Source of the DNA: Phaeodactylibacter sp.
Lineage (GTDB): Bacteria; Bacteroidota; Bacteroidia; Chitinophagales; Saprospiraceae
Length of the DNA: 64,000 nucleotides
NCBI RefSeq assembly: GCF_022763345.1
Contig: NZ_JALEGS010000040.1
Coordinates: 1 to 64,000 of the forward strand
Reading direction: 5' to 3'
Shown piece by piece: positions 26,046 to 35,024 of the stretch. The translations under genes were made by a program, and so were the position numbers. Each line of letters starts with the position of its first letter. The first letter of the stretch is position 1. The notes under the pieces were generated by a model that worked only from the letters and a program-made list of their open reading frames with translations, ran no database searches and was not told the DNA's origin.

Positions 26046-26131
26046 AGCCCAAGCGCCGCCCGCAACACAGCGACAGCTTACTGTCGCCTCCAGGCCCCAC
26101 GAGCCATGTTCGCCAGGATGAAGACCGGCAA

Positions 26132-26228
26132 CGCTCGCCCAACGCCGGGGGCACTCCCCGACCGCCGAAGTCTCGACGAAGGAGGTCCTTCCCCCGGCGT
26201 TCTAACTCAAGCACGCCCGGCGAAAGGA
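26132..26228. repeat. GC-rich dispersed repeat, copy 1
   Basis: Starts with CGCTCGCCCAACGCCGGGGG and ends with the segment CCCCCGGCGTTCTAACTCAA plus GCACGCCCGGCGAAAGGA. The parts are shared almost exactly with the copy at 26548. AACGCCGGGGG (26141-26151) and CCCCCGGCGTT (26191-26201) are inverted repeats separated by a 39-bp loop here. Confidence 0.65.
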
Positions 26229-26245
26229 CCGACTTCCCATAATTT

Positions 26246-26285
26246 ATCCATACGGACAGGTCCGTATGAACTTGTCCGTATGGAT
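26246..26285. repeat. Nested inverted repeat with three copies of TCCGTATG
   Basis: ATCCATACGGACA (26246-26258) pairs exactly with TGTCCGTATGGAT (26273-26285). The 14-base loop holds a further GGTCCGTATG, so ACGGAC/GTCCGT (26252-26257 and 26260-26265) can form an alternative, mutually exclusive hairpin. There is no T-tract. Confidence 0.65.
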
Positions 26286-26547
26286 GCATACTGGCGTTTT
26301 AAACTACGTCGGACAGCGAGTGCACCAGGCGAGGCTGCTACTCCGACCGGCACTGCTCGCCACCACAACACCCACCGCCCGCCAAAGCCACAGGCGACGG
26401 CGGGAAAACACCACAATACCAAAATCCTTGCAAGGGTCAGGTTGGTCCCGGCGCAGCCCCAGCGAGGATGAGGTTGAGCACCAGCCTGCGTCCTCCAAAG
26501 GCCACGGCCGCTTTGCGGCCGCCTCCTGGCGACCCACCGACCGGCAC

Positions 26548-26626
26548 CGCTCGCCCAACGCCGGGGGCACTCCTTTCCCCCGGCGTTCTAACTCAAGCAC
26601 GCCCGGCGAAAGGAGTGCGCCGGGCG
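26548..26626. repeat. GC-rich dispersed repeat, copy 2, double hairpin after the T9SS gene
   Basis: Second copy of the 26132 element with a shorter middle. AACGCCGGGGG (26557-26567) and CCCCCGGCGTT (26577-26587) form a perfect 11-bp stem with a 9-base loop. CGCCCGGCG (26600-26608) and CGCCGGGCG (26618-26626) form a second perfect stem. It ends 3 bp from the stop of the minus-strand T9SS gene, so it may end that transcript, although no U-tract follows. Confidence 0.65.
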
Positions 26627-26629
26627 AGA

Positions 26630-29554
26630 CTACCGCACCAACAAAACCTCCCCCCCAATCTCCACCTCCCGTCCGTCCAGCAACAGCAGGCGCAGGCGGC
26701 ACAGGTAAACGCCCGAAGGCGTCGCCTCGCCATTATGCGTACCGTCCCAGCCCCCCGAGCCAGGAGCGAAGTTTTGCGCCTCATAGACCAGACCGCCCCA
26801 GCGGTTGTAGGCCTGCATCAGGAGGACCTCCGCGACGCCCGTGCCGGCATAGACGGTCAGCAGGTCATTGCGGCCATCGCCGTTGGGCGAAAAGGCATTA
26901 GGCAGGTAGGCCGGCGCAGCCGCATCCACGAAAATGGTGGTACGGGCGGTGGCCGTGCACCCCAGGCTGTCCGTCAGGGTAGCGGTGTAGGCCGTGGTGG
27001 CCGGCGGCTGAGCCAGGGGCATTGGGCAATCGGTGCAGGACAAGCCCGTGGGCGGGTCCCAGGCGATGTCAAAGCTAGTGGCATTTGTAGCAGCCGACAG
27101 CCGCACTTCCTGCCCAAGGCGGATGCTCGTATCGGAGGGCAGGCTCACCTGCAGGGCCGTGGCTGCCGGCAGGGCCGCCTGACGGGCCCGGGCGCAGCCG
27201 CTGCCATCGGCTACCGTAATCGTATAAGGCTGTGCAGACAGATTGGAAAAGACCGGGCCGGGCTGTACCGGGCCATCATTGAGCTGATAGCTGTAAGGCG
27301 GCATACCGCCCCAGATGCTGTCGACCCGCAACTGACCGGCTCCGGGCTCCGGGCAGCCGGTATAGCCCAACGTAAAGGTGAAGTCTATACTGTTTTCTGA
27401 AAGGCTCAGGCTGTCCGAAGCGGTGCAGCCATTGGCATCGGTGAGGGTGACGGCGTAGGTGCCGGAGGCCGTGGTGCTCAGTGCAGGCCCTGCGGTGCCA
27501 TCGCTCCAAATGAAAGTGCCGCTGCCATTGCCCGTAAGCGTTGCGCTGCCGCCGTTGCAGAGGCTGCCCGACTGACTGATGGACAAAGCCGGCTCCGGTA
27601 GGAGCCCGAGCTGTAGCACCACCACACTGTCGCAAGGCTGCCCGTCGCTAATCGTGTCCCGGTAGGTGCCGGACGCGGTGAGCAACTGCCCACCGAAGGC
27701 GTAGGCCCCGCCGGGGCAGATGTCCACCTGAACGCTCCCCTCCCGACGCTCGTAGCGCAGCTCCAGGCAGTGGGTGCTGTCGCAGCCGTACTGGGAGGTG
27801 TAGGTGAGGCAGAGGGCGGTGTCGGTGGTGAAGGTTTGGTTTTGCCATGTGTAAGGCGTGCCTGCACAGTCTTTCACCACATCGGTTTGCAGGAAAGTAT
27901 CAGCTTGCAACAGCTCAAAGGCTGCTGTAGCTTCACAGTCATTGGCATCGGTAAGGGTAACGGTGTAGGTGCCTGCATCAAGCCCCGTTGTGGTGGTACC
28001 GGACTGCCCGTTGCTCCAGGCGAAAGCGTAAGCGCCCGTACCCCCAACCCCGGAGGCGGTAAGGCTGCCACTGCCCTCACAGGCAAACAGTGCCGCTGCC
28101 GTTATGCCCACCGAAAGGCTATCGGGGGCTTGTACCCAAAGCGTATCCTGTCCACTGCACCCCTGCCCGTCACCGATTTGGATGAGGTAGCTCCCCGCTC
28201 CAAGCCCGCTGCGCTCAGCCGCCTGTACACCATCGGGCCAGGTGAAGGTGTACCCACCCGTGCCGTTCTCGCCCTGTAGGGAGACGGAGGCGTCCTCCTG
28301 TCCATAACAGCGTGTAGAAGCCGTATCAGCGGCAAGGGCGAGGTTGTTCAGGGTATCGAGCGTAATGGTAGCGATGCTCGGCATAGTCCCGTAGTAGGAA
28401 GAATACATTTCCAACAGGATTTCCCGGCTGCCCAGGGTAGGTAAAGCAGCGGTATTTTCATACACCACAGCCTGGACAGCAGCTGCAAAATCGGTACCGA
28501 GGGAAGCATAGCTGTTGGATAAAAGCAAGCTCCCGGTGTTGTTGCCCGCTACCTCCACTCCGGGCGCCCCCGGGCAGGATAACTGCTCTGCCCCCCCATC
28601 GGGCGGGCTCAGCACCTGCAGGCGGATTGAATCTAGCACAAAAGGCGAAAAAACCTCCACATCCGCATCGGCCACCGGCACCGGGCCGGTGCAAGTCGTG
28701 CGCTGATAGCCCAGCCCGGAGGCACCGGAGCTGTCGTCGGGGTCCAGGTCGGTGTAAAGCATACTACAAGGCGGCAAAGTGCATTCGGTAGAAGAAGCGA
28801 CCCCCGTGACAAAGGCATCAAGTGTACAATGGAAGGACAAGCTATAGTCCTCAACATCCAGTTCATAGACCTGAGTATCACCGGTGTCATCCGTAGCAAA
28901 AACGTAGGTGGAGATGCTGTCGCAGGCATAAGGGAAAGAGCCCATTGCCTGTATATCGCCTATAGAATCCGGAAAGGCATGCACAACCTGGCTTTGCTGA
29001 AGGTCAGCCATATTGAGCAGCACCAGTTCATTTTCCAGAGTAACCATATAGAACCGCCCGCCCCGCTGCGTAAAGCCTCCGCCACAGCGCAGCGTATCGG
29101 GCAGGCTGCCCAGCTCCTGCAGGGCACCGTTGGTATAGTCATAGGTGCTCACTGCGGCGCCGGCCAGGTACGCCAGCCCTTCGTAATTGCAGGTTGCCCC
29201 CTCAATACTTGTATCGGGCAGTGTCCCTTTTAGAGTGATCCCGGCATTGAAGTTGCTGCTGATCGGGAAGGTGTAAATGCCTTCGCCTGCCAGGGAAAAC
29301 TCTGCCTGTAACCCCGTATAATAGGTTATGAGGCTATCCGTGCCAATGAATGTATAACCATTAGGGGTCAGTAATGACCCTAATGTCCTCGTGTCAAGTT
29401 CCTCACAGTTCTGAATATCATAATGCACCCATCGAGCACTAAAAATAGTATTTATACTATCGAACACCCAAAAGTCCTGAGCATTTGCCGGCTTTGAGGA
29501 CAAGGCGGACAAGGTGCCCAACAGGAAAAAAAAGTAAATGCGCTGACGCATCAT
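26630..29554 (-). CDS. Large secreted protein with SprB-like repeats and T9SS type B sorting domain
   Basis: A 974-residue exported protein. Start 29554 (MMRQRIYFFF) gives a signal peptide ending ANA-Q; the extension to 29617 runs into the preceding remnant. The middle has several SprB-like/PKD-like units, such as GTGGYTFTWPDGVQAAERSG and GTYTVTLTDANDCEATAAF, rich in Cys, Gly, Ser and Thr. The C-terminus has the gliding-motility-associated (CHU_C, type B) domain: YLPNAFSPNGDGRND, YNRWGGLVYEAQNF and TPSGVYLCRL. It is expected on the cell surface or released by T9SS, with a role in adhesion or gliding as inference. The gene is notably GC-rich compared with its neighbours. Confidence 0.88.
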   Translation of the reverse strand: MMRQRIYFFFLLGTLSALSSKPANAQDFWVFDSINTIFSARWVHYDIQNCEELDTRTLGSLLTPNGYTFIGTDSLITYYTGLQAEFSLAGEGIYTFPISSNFNAGITLKGTLPDTSIEGATCNYEGLAYLAGAAVSTYDYTNGALQELGSLPDTLRCGGGFTQRGGRFYMVTLENELVLLNMADLQQSQVVHAFPDSIGDIQAMGSFPYACDSISTYVFATDDTGDTQVYELDVEDYSLSFHCTLDAFVTGVASSTECTLPPCSMLYTDLDPDDSSGASGLGYQRTTCTGPVPVADADVEVFSPFVLDSIRLQVLSPPDGGAEQLSCPGAPGVEVAGNNTGSLLLSNSYASLGTDFAAAVQAVVYENTAALPTLGSREILLEMYSSYYGTMPSIATITLDTLNNLALAADTASTRCYGQEDASVSLQGENGTGGYTFTWPDGVQAAERSGLGAGSYLIQIGDGQGCSGQDTLWVQAPDSLSVGITAAALFACEGSGSLTASGVGGTGAYAFAWSNGQSGTTTTGLDAGTYTVTLTDANDCEATAAFELLQADTFLQTDVVKDCAGTPYTWQNQTFTTDTALCLTYTSQYGCDSTHCLELRYERREGSVQVDICPGGAYAFGGQLLTASGTYRDTISDGQPCDSVVVLQLGLLPEPALSISQSGSLCNGGSATLTGNGSGTFIWSDGTAGPALSTTASGTYAVTLTDANGCTASDSLSLSENSIDFTFTLGYTGCPEPGAGQLRVDSIWGGMPPYSYQLNDGPVQPGPVFSNLSAQPYTITVADGSGCARARQAALPAATALQVSLPSDTSIRLGQEVRLSAATNATSFDIAWDPPTGLSCTDCPMPLAQPPATTAYTATLTDSLGCTATARTTIFVDAAAPAYLPNAFSPNGDGRNDLLTVYAGTGVAEVLLMQAYNRWGGLVYEAQNFAPGSGGWDGTHNGEATPSGVYLCRLRLLLLDGREVEIGGEVLLVR

Positions 29555-29556
29555 AT

Positions 29557-29940
29557 TTATTGTTTGATACACTTGAACAACTGAGGGGGCTGCCCTTCTA
29601 TGGCCACTTCCAAACAATAAATGCCGGAGGGGAGATGGCTGAGGTTGGTGATGGACAATGTACCTTGTTCAAACACCTCCTGATACGAGTGGCTGTACAC
29701 CCTCATGCCTAAGCTGTTTGATAATGCGATTTCGACTTTGCCAGAATTTTCAAAGCCCAGATCCTGATACTCCAATTGGAGAAAACTGCTGAATGGAGCC
29801 GGGTAGACTGCGAATTTACCATTTTTTGAAGGAGAACTATCGATACCTTCAAGGAATTGAGTTTCTGCAGTTTTGCCGCCGCACACTCCATTATTAATCC
29901 CAGCTTGACTACCTTTGTCGCCAACGCAAACCTGACCTGT
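29557..29940 (-). pseudogene. 3' remnant of a gene for a T9SS type A secreted protein
   Basis: An open frame of 127 codons with no ATG start and no signal peptide; only an internal GTG at 29886 could initiate. The C-terminal ~85 residues form a clear T9SS type A sorting domain (KFAVYPAPFSSFLQLEYQ ... LPSGIYCLEVAIEG ... LFKCIKQ). The residues before it (VCVGDKGSQAGINNGVCGG) look like the inside of a larger extracellular protein. The frame closes at a TAA at 29943-29941, exactly where the divergent DoxX gene begins. The 5' part was therefore probably lost by deletion or rearrangement. It ends 2 bp before the start of the type B gene. Confidence 0.65.
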
Positions 29941-29942
29941 TT

Positions 29943-30341
29943 ATGACGCACACCCGGTATCACGACGTTGTTCTATTGCTCCTCCGCCTTATGTTTGGGC
30001 TCAGTATGGCCTACGCGCACGGTTGGCCTAAGCTCCAAAGGCTTACAGGGGGCGAAGAAGTGAAGTTCCTCGATTTCCTGGGCCTGGGGCCCGAAATTTC
30101 ACTTGGGCTGGCGGTTTTTGCCGAACTGTTCTGCGCACTGTTGCTTGCCGTGGGGCTATTCACCCGGCTGGCGGCCCTACCGCTGATCATTACCATGTTT
30201 GTGGCGGTCTTTGTGGCGCATTGGGGCGACCCCTATTCTGATATGGAAGGCGGGCTGTTGTTTTTGGTGCCCTATGTTTGTATTTTACTGGCAGGCCCCG
30301 GTTGGTATTCGATTGATGCTCAAATCAGAAAGTCAGCTTAA
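29943..30341 (+). CDS. DoxX family membrane protein
   Basis: A 132-residue inner-membrane protein with four TM segments and the DoxX-family pattern: LLLRLMFGLSMAYAHGWPKL near the start, GLAVFAELFCALLLAVGLF in the middle, and FVAHWGDPYSDMEGGLLFLV. DoxX proteins are linked to thiosulfate:quinone oxidoreductases and to oxidative-stress functions, but most are uncharacterised. The gene is the first of a co-directional run; apbE follows 9 bp later. Confidence 0.88.
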   Translation: MTHTRYHDVVLLLLRLMFGLSMAYAHGWPKLQRLTGGEEVKFLDFLGLGPEISLGLAVFAELFCALLLAVGLFTRLAALPLIITMFVAVFVAHWGDPYSDMEGGLLFLVPYVCILLAGPGWYSIDAQIRKSA

Positions 30342-30350
30342 CTCATTACC

Positions 30351-31439
30351 ATGAAAACGCTTCTGCACTTTATTTTCCTGGCGCTTCTGACCGGACTCCT
30401 CAGCGGTTGCGGCAGCCCCTCCGGCAATGCCATTTCCAGCGATTACCAGATTCTGGAAGGGGAAACGATGGGGACTTACTACCGGGTTACTTTCGACAAT
30501 CCCGGCATTGAGGAGGTGCAACCGAAAATAGACTCCATACTGCGGCAACTCAACCTGGAGGTGTCGACCTATATCCCGCAGTCTACAATTTCAAGGTTCA
30601 ACCGGGCGGATAGCTTGTTCAACCTGAACACCAATCCGGTGGACGGTGCTGCAGATACCTACCCGAATGACCACTTTATCCGGAATTTCAAGGCCGCTCT
30701 TGAAGTGTACCACGAAACGGAGGGGTACTTCGATGCCACCGTCATGCCCCTGGTCAATTACTGGGGCTTTGGCTATACGGAAAAACGGAAGGTGGCACAG
30801 GTGGATAGCCTGATGGTCGATTCCCTGCTGCAGTATGTAGGCATGGAAAAGGTGGAACTGCAGCGCTTCGACGATACCGATCTACTGATCAAAGCCTTTC
30901 CTGGGGTTAAGCTGGACTTTAGCGCGGTAGCCAAGGGCTACGGTGTGGACCTGGTGGGCCAGCTGCTTTCCAGCCTGGGGGTGCAACATTTCCTGGTAGA
31001 CATCGGGGGAGAAGCCCTGGCCAAAGGGAAAAGCCCCAGAGGGGACATTTGGAACCTCGGCATCAACGTGCCCAAAGAAGGGGCTGCGGTGGATGAAATA
31101 CAGACCACCGTGCCTCTAAAGGACCGGGCGCTGGCCACTTCCGGCAATTACCGGAACTACTACGAGGTGGAAGGGCAAAAATACAGCCACACCATCAACG
31201 CTAAAACGGGCTATCCGGAGCGCAATACCCTGCTTAGTGCTTCTGTGTTTGCAGACGACTGTATGACCGCTGATGCCTACGCCACCGCTTTCATGACCAT
31301 GGGCATTGAAAAAGCAAAGCCGATGGCAGAATCGCTGGCGGGCATAGAGGCGTATTTTATCTATGGCTTACCGGACGGCGGCATGGCCGTGACCTATACG
31401 CAGGGGCTTAAAGAACTTTTTCAATCAAACGACGAATAA
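30351..31439 (+). CDS. apbE: FAD:protein FMN transferase (ApbE) lipoprotein
   Basis: A 362-residue periplasmic enzyme that attaches FMN covalently to Thr/Ser of target flavoproteins such as NqrB, NqrC and RnfG. The lipobox LLSGC makes it a lipoprotein. Family features are EGETMGTYYRVTF at the start, KLDFSAVAKGYGVDLV, FLVDIGGEALAKG, and the metal-binding CMTADAYATAFMTMG near the end. No target gene is nearby. It lies 9 bp after the DoxX gene and 8 bp before the exonuclease gene, so the three are co-transcribed. Confidence 0.92.
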   Translation: MKTLLHFIFLALLTGLLSGCGSPSGNAISSDYQILEGETMGTYYRVTFDNPGIEEVQPKIDSILRQLNLEVSTYIPQSTISRFNRADSLFNLNTNPVDGAADTYPNDHFIRNFKAALEVYHETEGYFDATVMPLVNYWGFGYTEKRKVAQVDSLMVDSLLQYVGMEKVELQRFDDTDLLIKAFPGVKLDFSAVAKGYGVDLVGQLLSSLGVQHFLVDIGGEALAKGKSPRGDIWNLGINVPKEGAAVDEIQTTVPLKDRALATSGNYRNYYEVEGQKYSHTINAKTGYPERNTLLSASVFADDCMTADAYATAFMTMGIEKAKPMAESLAGIEAYFIYGLPDGGMAVTYTQGLKELFQSNDE

Positions 31440-31447
31440 CCATTATT

Positions 31448-32260
31448 ATGGACTTCAACCTGGACCGGGACTTGATTTTTTTTGATTTAGAAGCCACTGG
31501 GCTTAGCGTGGTCAGAGACCGGATTATACAAATCGCGATGGTCAAATACCCCAAAAAGGGCGGCGAGCCTCAGGAACTGAGCATGCTCATCAACCCGGGC
31601 ATCCCGATCAGCGAAGAAGCGATGGAAGTCCATGGGATCACCCCAAAGGATGTCGCCAACAAGCCTACCTTTCAGCAGGTGGCGGAGGAGATTCACAACT
31701 TCATCGGCAATGCCGACCTGGCGGGCTACAACTCCAACCGCTTTGACATTCCCATGCTGATGGAGGAGTTTGACCGCGTGGGCATCGAATTCAGTATCGA
31801 CAACCGCCGTACCATCGATGTGCAGCGCATCTTCTACAAAATGGAGCCCCGCAATCTCAAAGCTGCCGTGCGCTTTTACTGCAACAAGGAAATGGAGAAC
31901 GCCCACGACGCCCTCGCCGATGTCTACGCGACCATTGACGTCTTCAAAGGGCAGTTGGAAAAATACAGAGGCGTGGATTACGAAGACGACGATGGAAACA
32001 TCACCCCTACCCCGGTGACCAACGATATGCAAGTGGTGCACGATTTCACCAACGATTTGCGTTATGTGGATGCGACGCAGAAAATGAAGTACGATATTGA
32101 CGGCTCTATTGTGTTCAGTTTCGGTAAATACAATGGCAAGCCGGTCGGCGAGACACTGTCCAAAGACAAACAATACTTCAATTGGATCCTCAATAAGGAA
32201 TTCAGCTCGCAGGTGAAGCAAATTGTGAAGAGATTGGTACGCGAATATGAGAATCAGTAG
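31448..32260 (+). CDS. DnaQ-like 3'-5' exonuclease (DEDDh)
   Basis: A 270-residue exonuclease. The DEDDh residues are visible as Asp13 and Glu15 (FFDLEATGL), the Asp in YNSNRFDIPML, and the His and final Asp in ENAHDALADV. Unlike plain DnaQ, it has a C-terminal extension (about residues 205-270, SFGKYNGKPVGE ... YFNWILN) like that found in ExoX-type repair exonucleases. A role in DNA repair or RNA/DNA turnover rather than polymerase proofreading is inferred, since proofreading usually sits elsewhere. Its stop overlaps the next gene by 14 bp. Confidence 0.88.
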   Translation: MDFNLDRDLIFFDLEATGLSVVRDRIIQIAMVKYPKKGGEPQELSMLINPGIPISEEAMEVHGITPKDVANKPTFQQVAEEIHNFIGNADLAGYNSNRFDIPMLMEEFDRVGIEFSIDNRRTIDVQRIFYKMEPRNLKAAVRFYCNKEMENAHDALADVYATIDVFKGQLEKYRGVDYEDDDGNITPTPVTNDMQVVHDFTNDLRYVDATQKMKYDIDGSIVFSFGKYNGKPVGETLSKDKQYFNWILNKEFSSQVKQIVKRLVREYENQ

Positions 32261-33110
32261 AATTATTGCAGGTATAATATTGCTCCTGACGCTATGGAGC
32301 GGTTGCTACGAGCCTCAGGACGGGTGCCTCGACCTGGAGGCCGTTAACTACAATTTTGCGGCCGATAACAATGCGCCGGAAGATTGTGAATACCCGGAGG
32401 TGAGGGTGCAGTTCACCCACGTCTACAGCACGCCGGATACCGTTTATAATTTCCGGTTGCGCGACAGCGTCTATCTGGATGAAGCCGGCAACCCCTTCAC
32501 GGTGAATGCGTTCGAGTTTTTCATATCCGGTTTTGAACTGCAGCGTACCGATGGGACCTACCTAAATATAGAGGAAGAGCTTGATGTATACCTGTTCGAC
32601 AACAATGGCAACGTCGTGCTGCAAATGGTGCCAGACAATTTCGGCTTCGTGCGGGCAGGCAACAGCAGCAGCATTAGTCTCGGCACCCTGCGGGAGGCTG
32701 CCGATCTGCAAAGCCTGCGGTTTTTTGTGGGTGTGAATGGGCAGGCCAACGTCGCCATTGCCGATTCCATCCCGCTCAGCCACCCGCTCGGGCTGACCGA
32801 CAGCCTGCTTTACTTCAACCGGGACTCGGGTTATGTGTACCAATTCATAGAGCTCTTCCGGGATACCACTGCGGCCGATACCATACCTGAGCAGCTCCGC
32901 ATCGGCACTTTTGCCAATCTTCAGCAGGTGCAGTTGCCCGTAGGTGGGGAGAAAATTCCCGGCTTCAACCTCAAAGTTGTGATACAGATCGATTACAGCA
33001 AGTGGCTGGCGGGCATCAATGTAGCGACAGATTCCAATGCCGAATTGCAGCAAATAATTGTCGGCAATACAGCAGAGGCCTTTTCTTTAAAGGAAATCGT
33101 ACTGGAATAG
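32247..33110 (+). CDS. MbnP-like lipoprotein, variant lacking the candidate tryptophan
   Basis: A 287-residue lipoprotein (lipobox LWSGC, Cys20). Residues 27-49 are a small Cys-bounded motif common in Bacteroidota surface proteins (CLDLEAVNYNF ... DCEYP). The rest resembles MbnP-family proteins, with NAFEFFISGFELQR, SISLGTLREAADLQSL and HPLGLTDSLLYFNRDSGYVY. In the tandem paralogue at 33183 the matching segment is HPLSQNYWEDASSYIFFK. By this alignment the Trp is replaced by Phe190 here. If that Trp is the residue oxidised to kynurenine for copper binding, this paralogue could not use that chemistry. The gene overlaps the exonuclease gene by 14 bp, so it is part of the same transcript. Confidence 0.7.
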   Translation: MRISRIIAGIILLLTLWSGCYEPQDGCLDLEAVNYNFAADNNAPEDCEYPEVRVQFTHVYSTPDTVYNFRLRDSVYLDEAGNPFTVNAFEFFISGFELQRTDGTYLNIEEELDVYLFDNNGNVVLQMVPDNFGFVRAGNSSSISLGTLREAADLQSLRFFVGVNGQANVAIADSIPLSHPLGLTDSLLYFNRDSGYVYQFIELFRDTTAADTIPEQLRIGTFANLQQVQLPVGGEKIPGFNLKVVIQIDYSKWLAGINVATDSNAELQQIIVGNTAEAFSLKEIVLE

Positions 33111-33182
33111 CGTTGAAAAGGACAACAGCTTTTGTGGTAAACCTGTTATGTTTACAGCTAAAATCAATTAGAAGCTGAATTT

Positions 33183-33962
33183 ATGAAGCAAATACTATTC
33201 CTTTTTGCGCTTGCCGCTGCCGTCTTTGTGGCTGGCTGTGGCAACTCTGATGACAACGGTGGGCCCGCCACTACAGAGCTTACCCTCCTGGCTACGGGCA
33301 CCTACGGAGACGACCCGCTCGTGATGTTTGAGCGGACCTATGAGTACGAAGACAATATGGCGCTGCAGATGCAACTGCTGCAGACTTACCTTTCTGACAT
33401 CGCGCTGGTCTACGAAGAAGACGGTGTCGAAAAAGAAGAATTGATGACCGATGTTGCGTTGGTCAGCTTTGGCAATGTCTTCACGGACGAAGATGCCGCC
33501 GAAGGCGTGGAAGTTGTTAAGATGGAAGTGCCCGTCCGCAACTACACGGGGTTAAAAATCGGGCTCGGTGTTTCTCCCGAGCTTAATGCGACTATTCCAC
33601 CTGACTACGACCTGACGCACCCGCTGTCTCAGAACTACTGGGAAGATGCCTCCAGCTATATCTTTTTTAAAGTAGAAGGTAATGCAGATTTGGATGCCGA
33701 TGGGCAGTTCCAGGATAAGCTCACCTACCATGTCGGGGGTGACAACAACTACAGCACGGTCCAATTTACCGGAGCAATTGACCTAGAAAAAGGAACGCCG
33801 AAGACCCTCGCCCTAAACATCGACCTTCAGAAAATCCTGATCAAAGGAGACGGGACGTACTGGGATTTCCGGGAAGGGCAGTTTGCGCATTCCACCACTT
33901 CTCCGGCTGCTGTTTTCATGGGTGAGAATTTCCCGAATGCAGTCCGCCTTGAAACCCGGTAA
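33183..33962 (+). CDS. MbnP family copper-binding-type lipoprotein
   Basis: A 259-residue lipoprotein (lipobox FVAGC, Cys19). The family pattern is seen in MALQMQLLQTYLSDIALVYE, GLKIGLGVSPELN and THPLSQNYWEDASSYIFFKV. Known MbnP proteins bind copper only after a partner dihaem MauG-family enzyme (MbnH) turns a Trp into kynurenine. Two Trp residues are present, Trp153 (NYWED) and Trp227 (TYWDF); Trp153 is the better candidate. Two MauG-type genes follow directly (the next ATG is the base after this stop), which strongly supports the assignment. A methanobactin gene is not present, so the role is probably periplasmic copper handling in general. Confidence 0.85.
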   Translation: MKQILFLFALAAAVFVAGCGNSDDNGGPATTELTLLATGTYGDDPLVMFERTYEYEDNMALQMQLLQTYLSDIALVYEEDGVEKEELMTDVALVSFGNVFTDEDAAEGVEVVKMEVPVRNYTGLKIGLGVSPELNATIPPDYDLTHPLSQNYWEDASSYIFFKVEGNADLDADGQFQDKLTYHVGGDNNYSTVQFTGAIDLEKGTPKTLALNIDLQKILIKGDGTYWDFREGQFAHSTTSPAAVFMGENFPNAVRLETR

Positions 33963-35024
33963 ATGACAAAACGCCCCTGGCATATGATCGGGGCAGCTTT
34001 ACTGTTGTTCAGTCTGCCTCAATGTACCACTGATCCGGCTGCTTCAGTGAGGGAAACTCCTTTGCAGGGGCCAGCCCACTTTGTACAGTTGGTGGAGGAT
34101 GCCGCAAACCCATTTAGCCCGGAAAAAGCAGCGCTGGGGCAAATGCTGTTTTTCGATCCTGTCCTTTCCAAAGATTCTACGCTTTCCTGTAGCAGCTGCC
34201 ACCTGCCGGAGCGAGCCTTCACCGATGGCAAAGCGATCGCAGTGGGCGTTGATAACCTCGAAGGCACCCGCAATGCACCTTCCCTGGTCAATCTGGCCTG
34301 GATAACCGAGGGGCTGTTTTGGGATGGCCGCTCCCCCACCCTTGAGGAACAAGCCGTGCATCCGGTCATCAATCCCAATGAACTGGGCAGCGACTGGGCT
34401 ACGGTGTTGTCTCGTTTGGAAGCGCATCCGGAATATCCCGCCTACTTTGAGAAGGTATTTGGAAAAGGCATCGCACAGCAGACAGTTGTCCATGCCCTGG
34501 CGCACTTTCAGCGGAGCCTAATCAGCAGTGAAAGCAAGTACGACAGTGTGATGCGGGGGGAAGCAGCTTACACGGATTTGGAGTTGCATGGCAAGCATAT
34601 CTTTTTTGATTCTTCAGAAGACCTGCCGGATGGCGAATGCGGCCATTGCCATACGCCACCTCTGTTCACCGATCAGACCTATATGAATAATGGTGTGCAA
34701 CAGGAGCTGGCTCCTTATCATTATCCAGATGCCGGACGGGGTGCCGTAACGGGCGTAAAATACGACAACGGCCGCTTCAGAGTACCCAGCCTGCGTAACA
34801 TTACCCTTACGGCGCCCTACATGCACGATGGGCGCTTTGCCACCCTTGAGGAAGTCATTGAGCATTACAACAGCGGGGGGCACCCCGGGCTCAATGTAGA
34901 CCCCAAAATCAGAAAATTACACTTCAATGACGAGGACAAGCGGGTTTTAATCGCTTTCCTGGGAACCCTGACCGATACTTCATTTGTTCGTAAATTGTCC
35001 GATCAAAAAGCTTTGCTACAATGA
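33963..35024 (+). CDS. Dihaem cytochrome c peroxidase/MauG family lipoprotein (MbnH-like), first copy
   Basis: A 353-residue exported protein with lipobox SLPQC. Two c-type haem sites are present: Cys76-Ser-Ser-Cys79-His80 and Cys226-Gly-His-Cys229-His230. The family segments GQMLFFDPVLSKDSTLSC, TRNAPSLVNLAW, FWDGRSPTLEEQAVHP and TAPYMHDGRFATLEEVI are all there. MauG-like enzymes use high-valent haem to oxidise Trp side chains of partner proteins; true CcpA enzymes reduce peroxide. Position directly after an MbnP gene favours the MbnH role. It overlaps the second copy by 4 bp (ATGA). Confidence 0.88.
   Translation: MTKRPWHMIGAALLLFSLPQCTTDPAASVRETPLQGPAHFVQLVEDAANPFSPEKAALGQMLFFDPVLSKDSTLSCSSCHLPERAFTDGKAIAVGVDNLEGTRNAPSLVNLAWITEGLFWDGRSPTLEEQAVHPVINPNELGSDWATVLSRLEAHPEYPAYFEKVFGKGIAQQTVVHALAHFQRSLISSESKYDSVMRGEAAYTDLELHGKHIFFDSSEDLPDGECGHCHTPPLFTDQTYMNNGVQQELAPYHYPDAGRGAVTGVKYDNGRFRVPSLRNITLTAPYMHDGRFATLEEVIEHYNSGGHPGLNVDPKIRKLHFNDEDKRVLIAFLGTLTDTSFVRKLSDQKALLQ

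Noticed and set aside
26106..27400. Pro/Arg-rich plus-strand frames across the GC-rich repeat region and the T9SS gene
   Set aside because: Composition is that of a GC-rich antisense frame; no domain, and the minus-strand gene is well supported.
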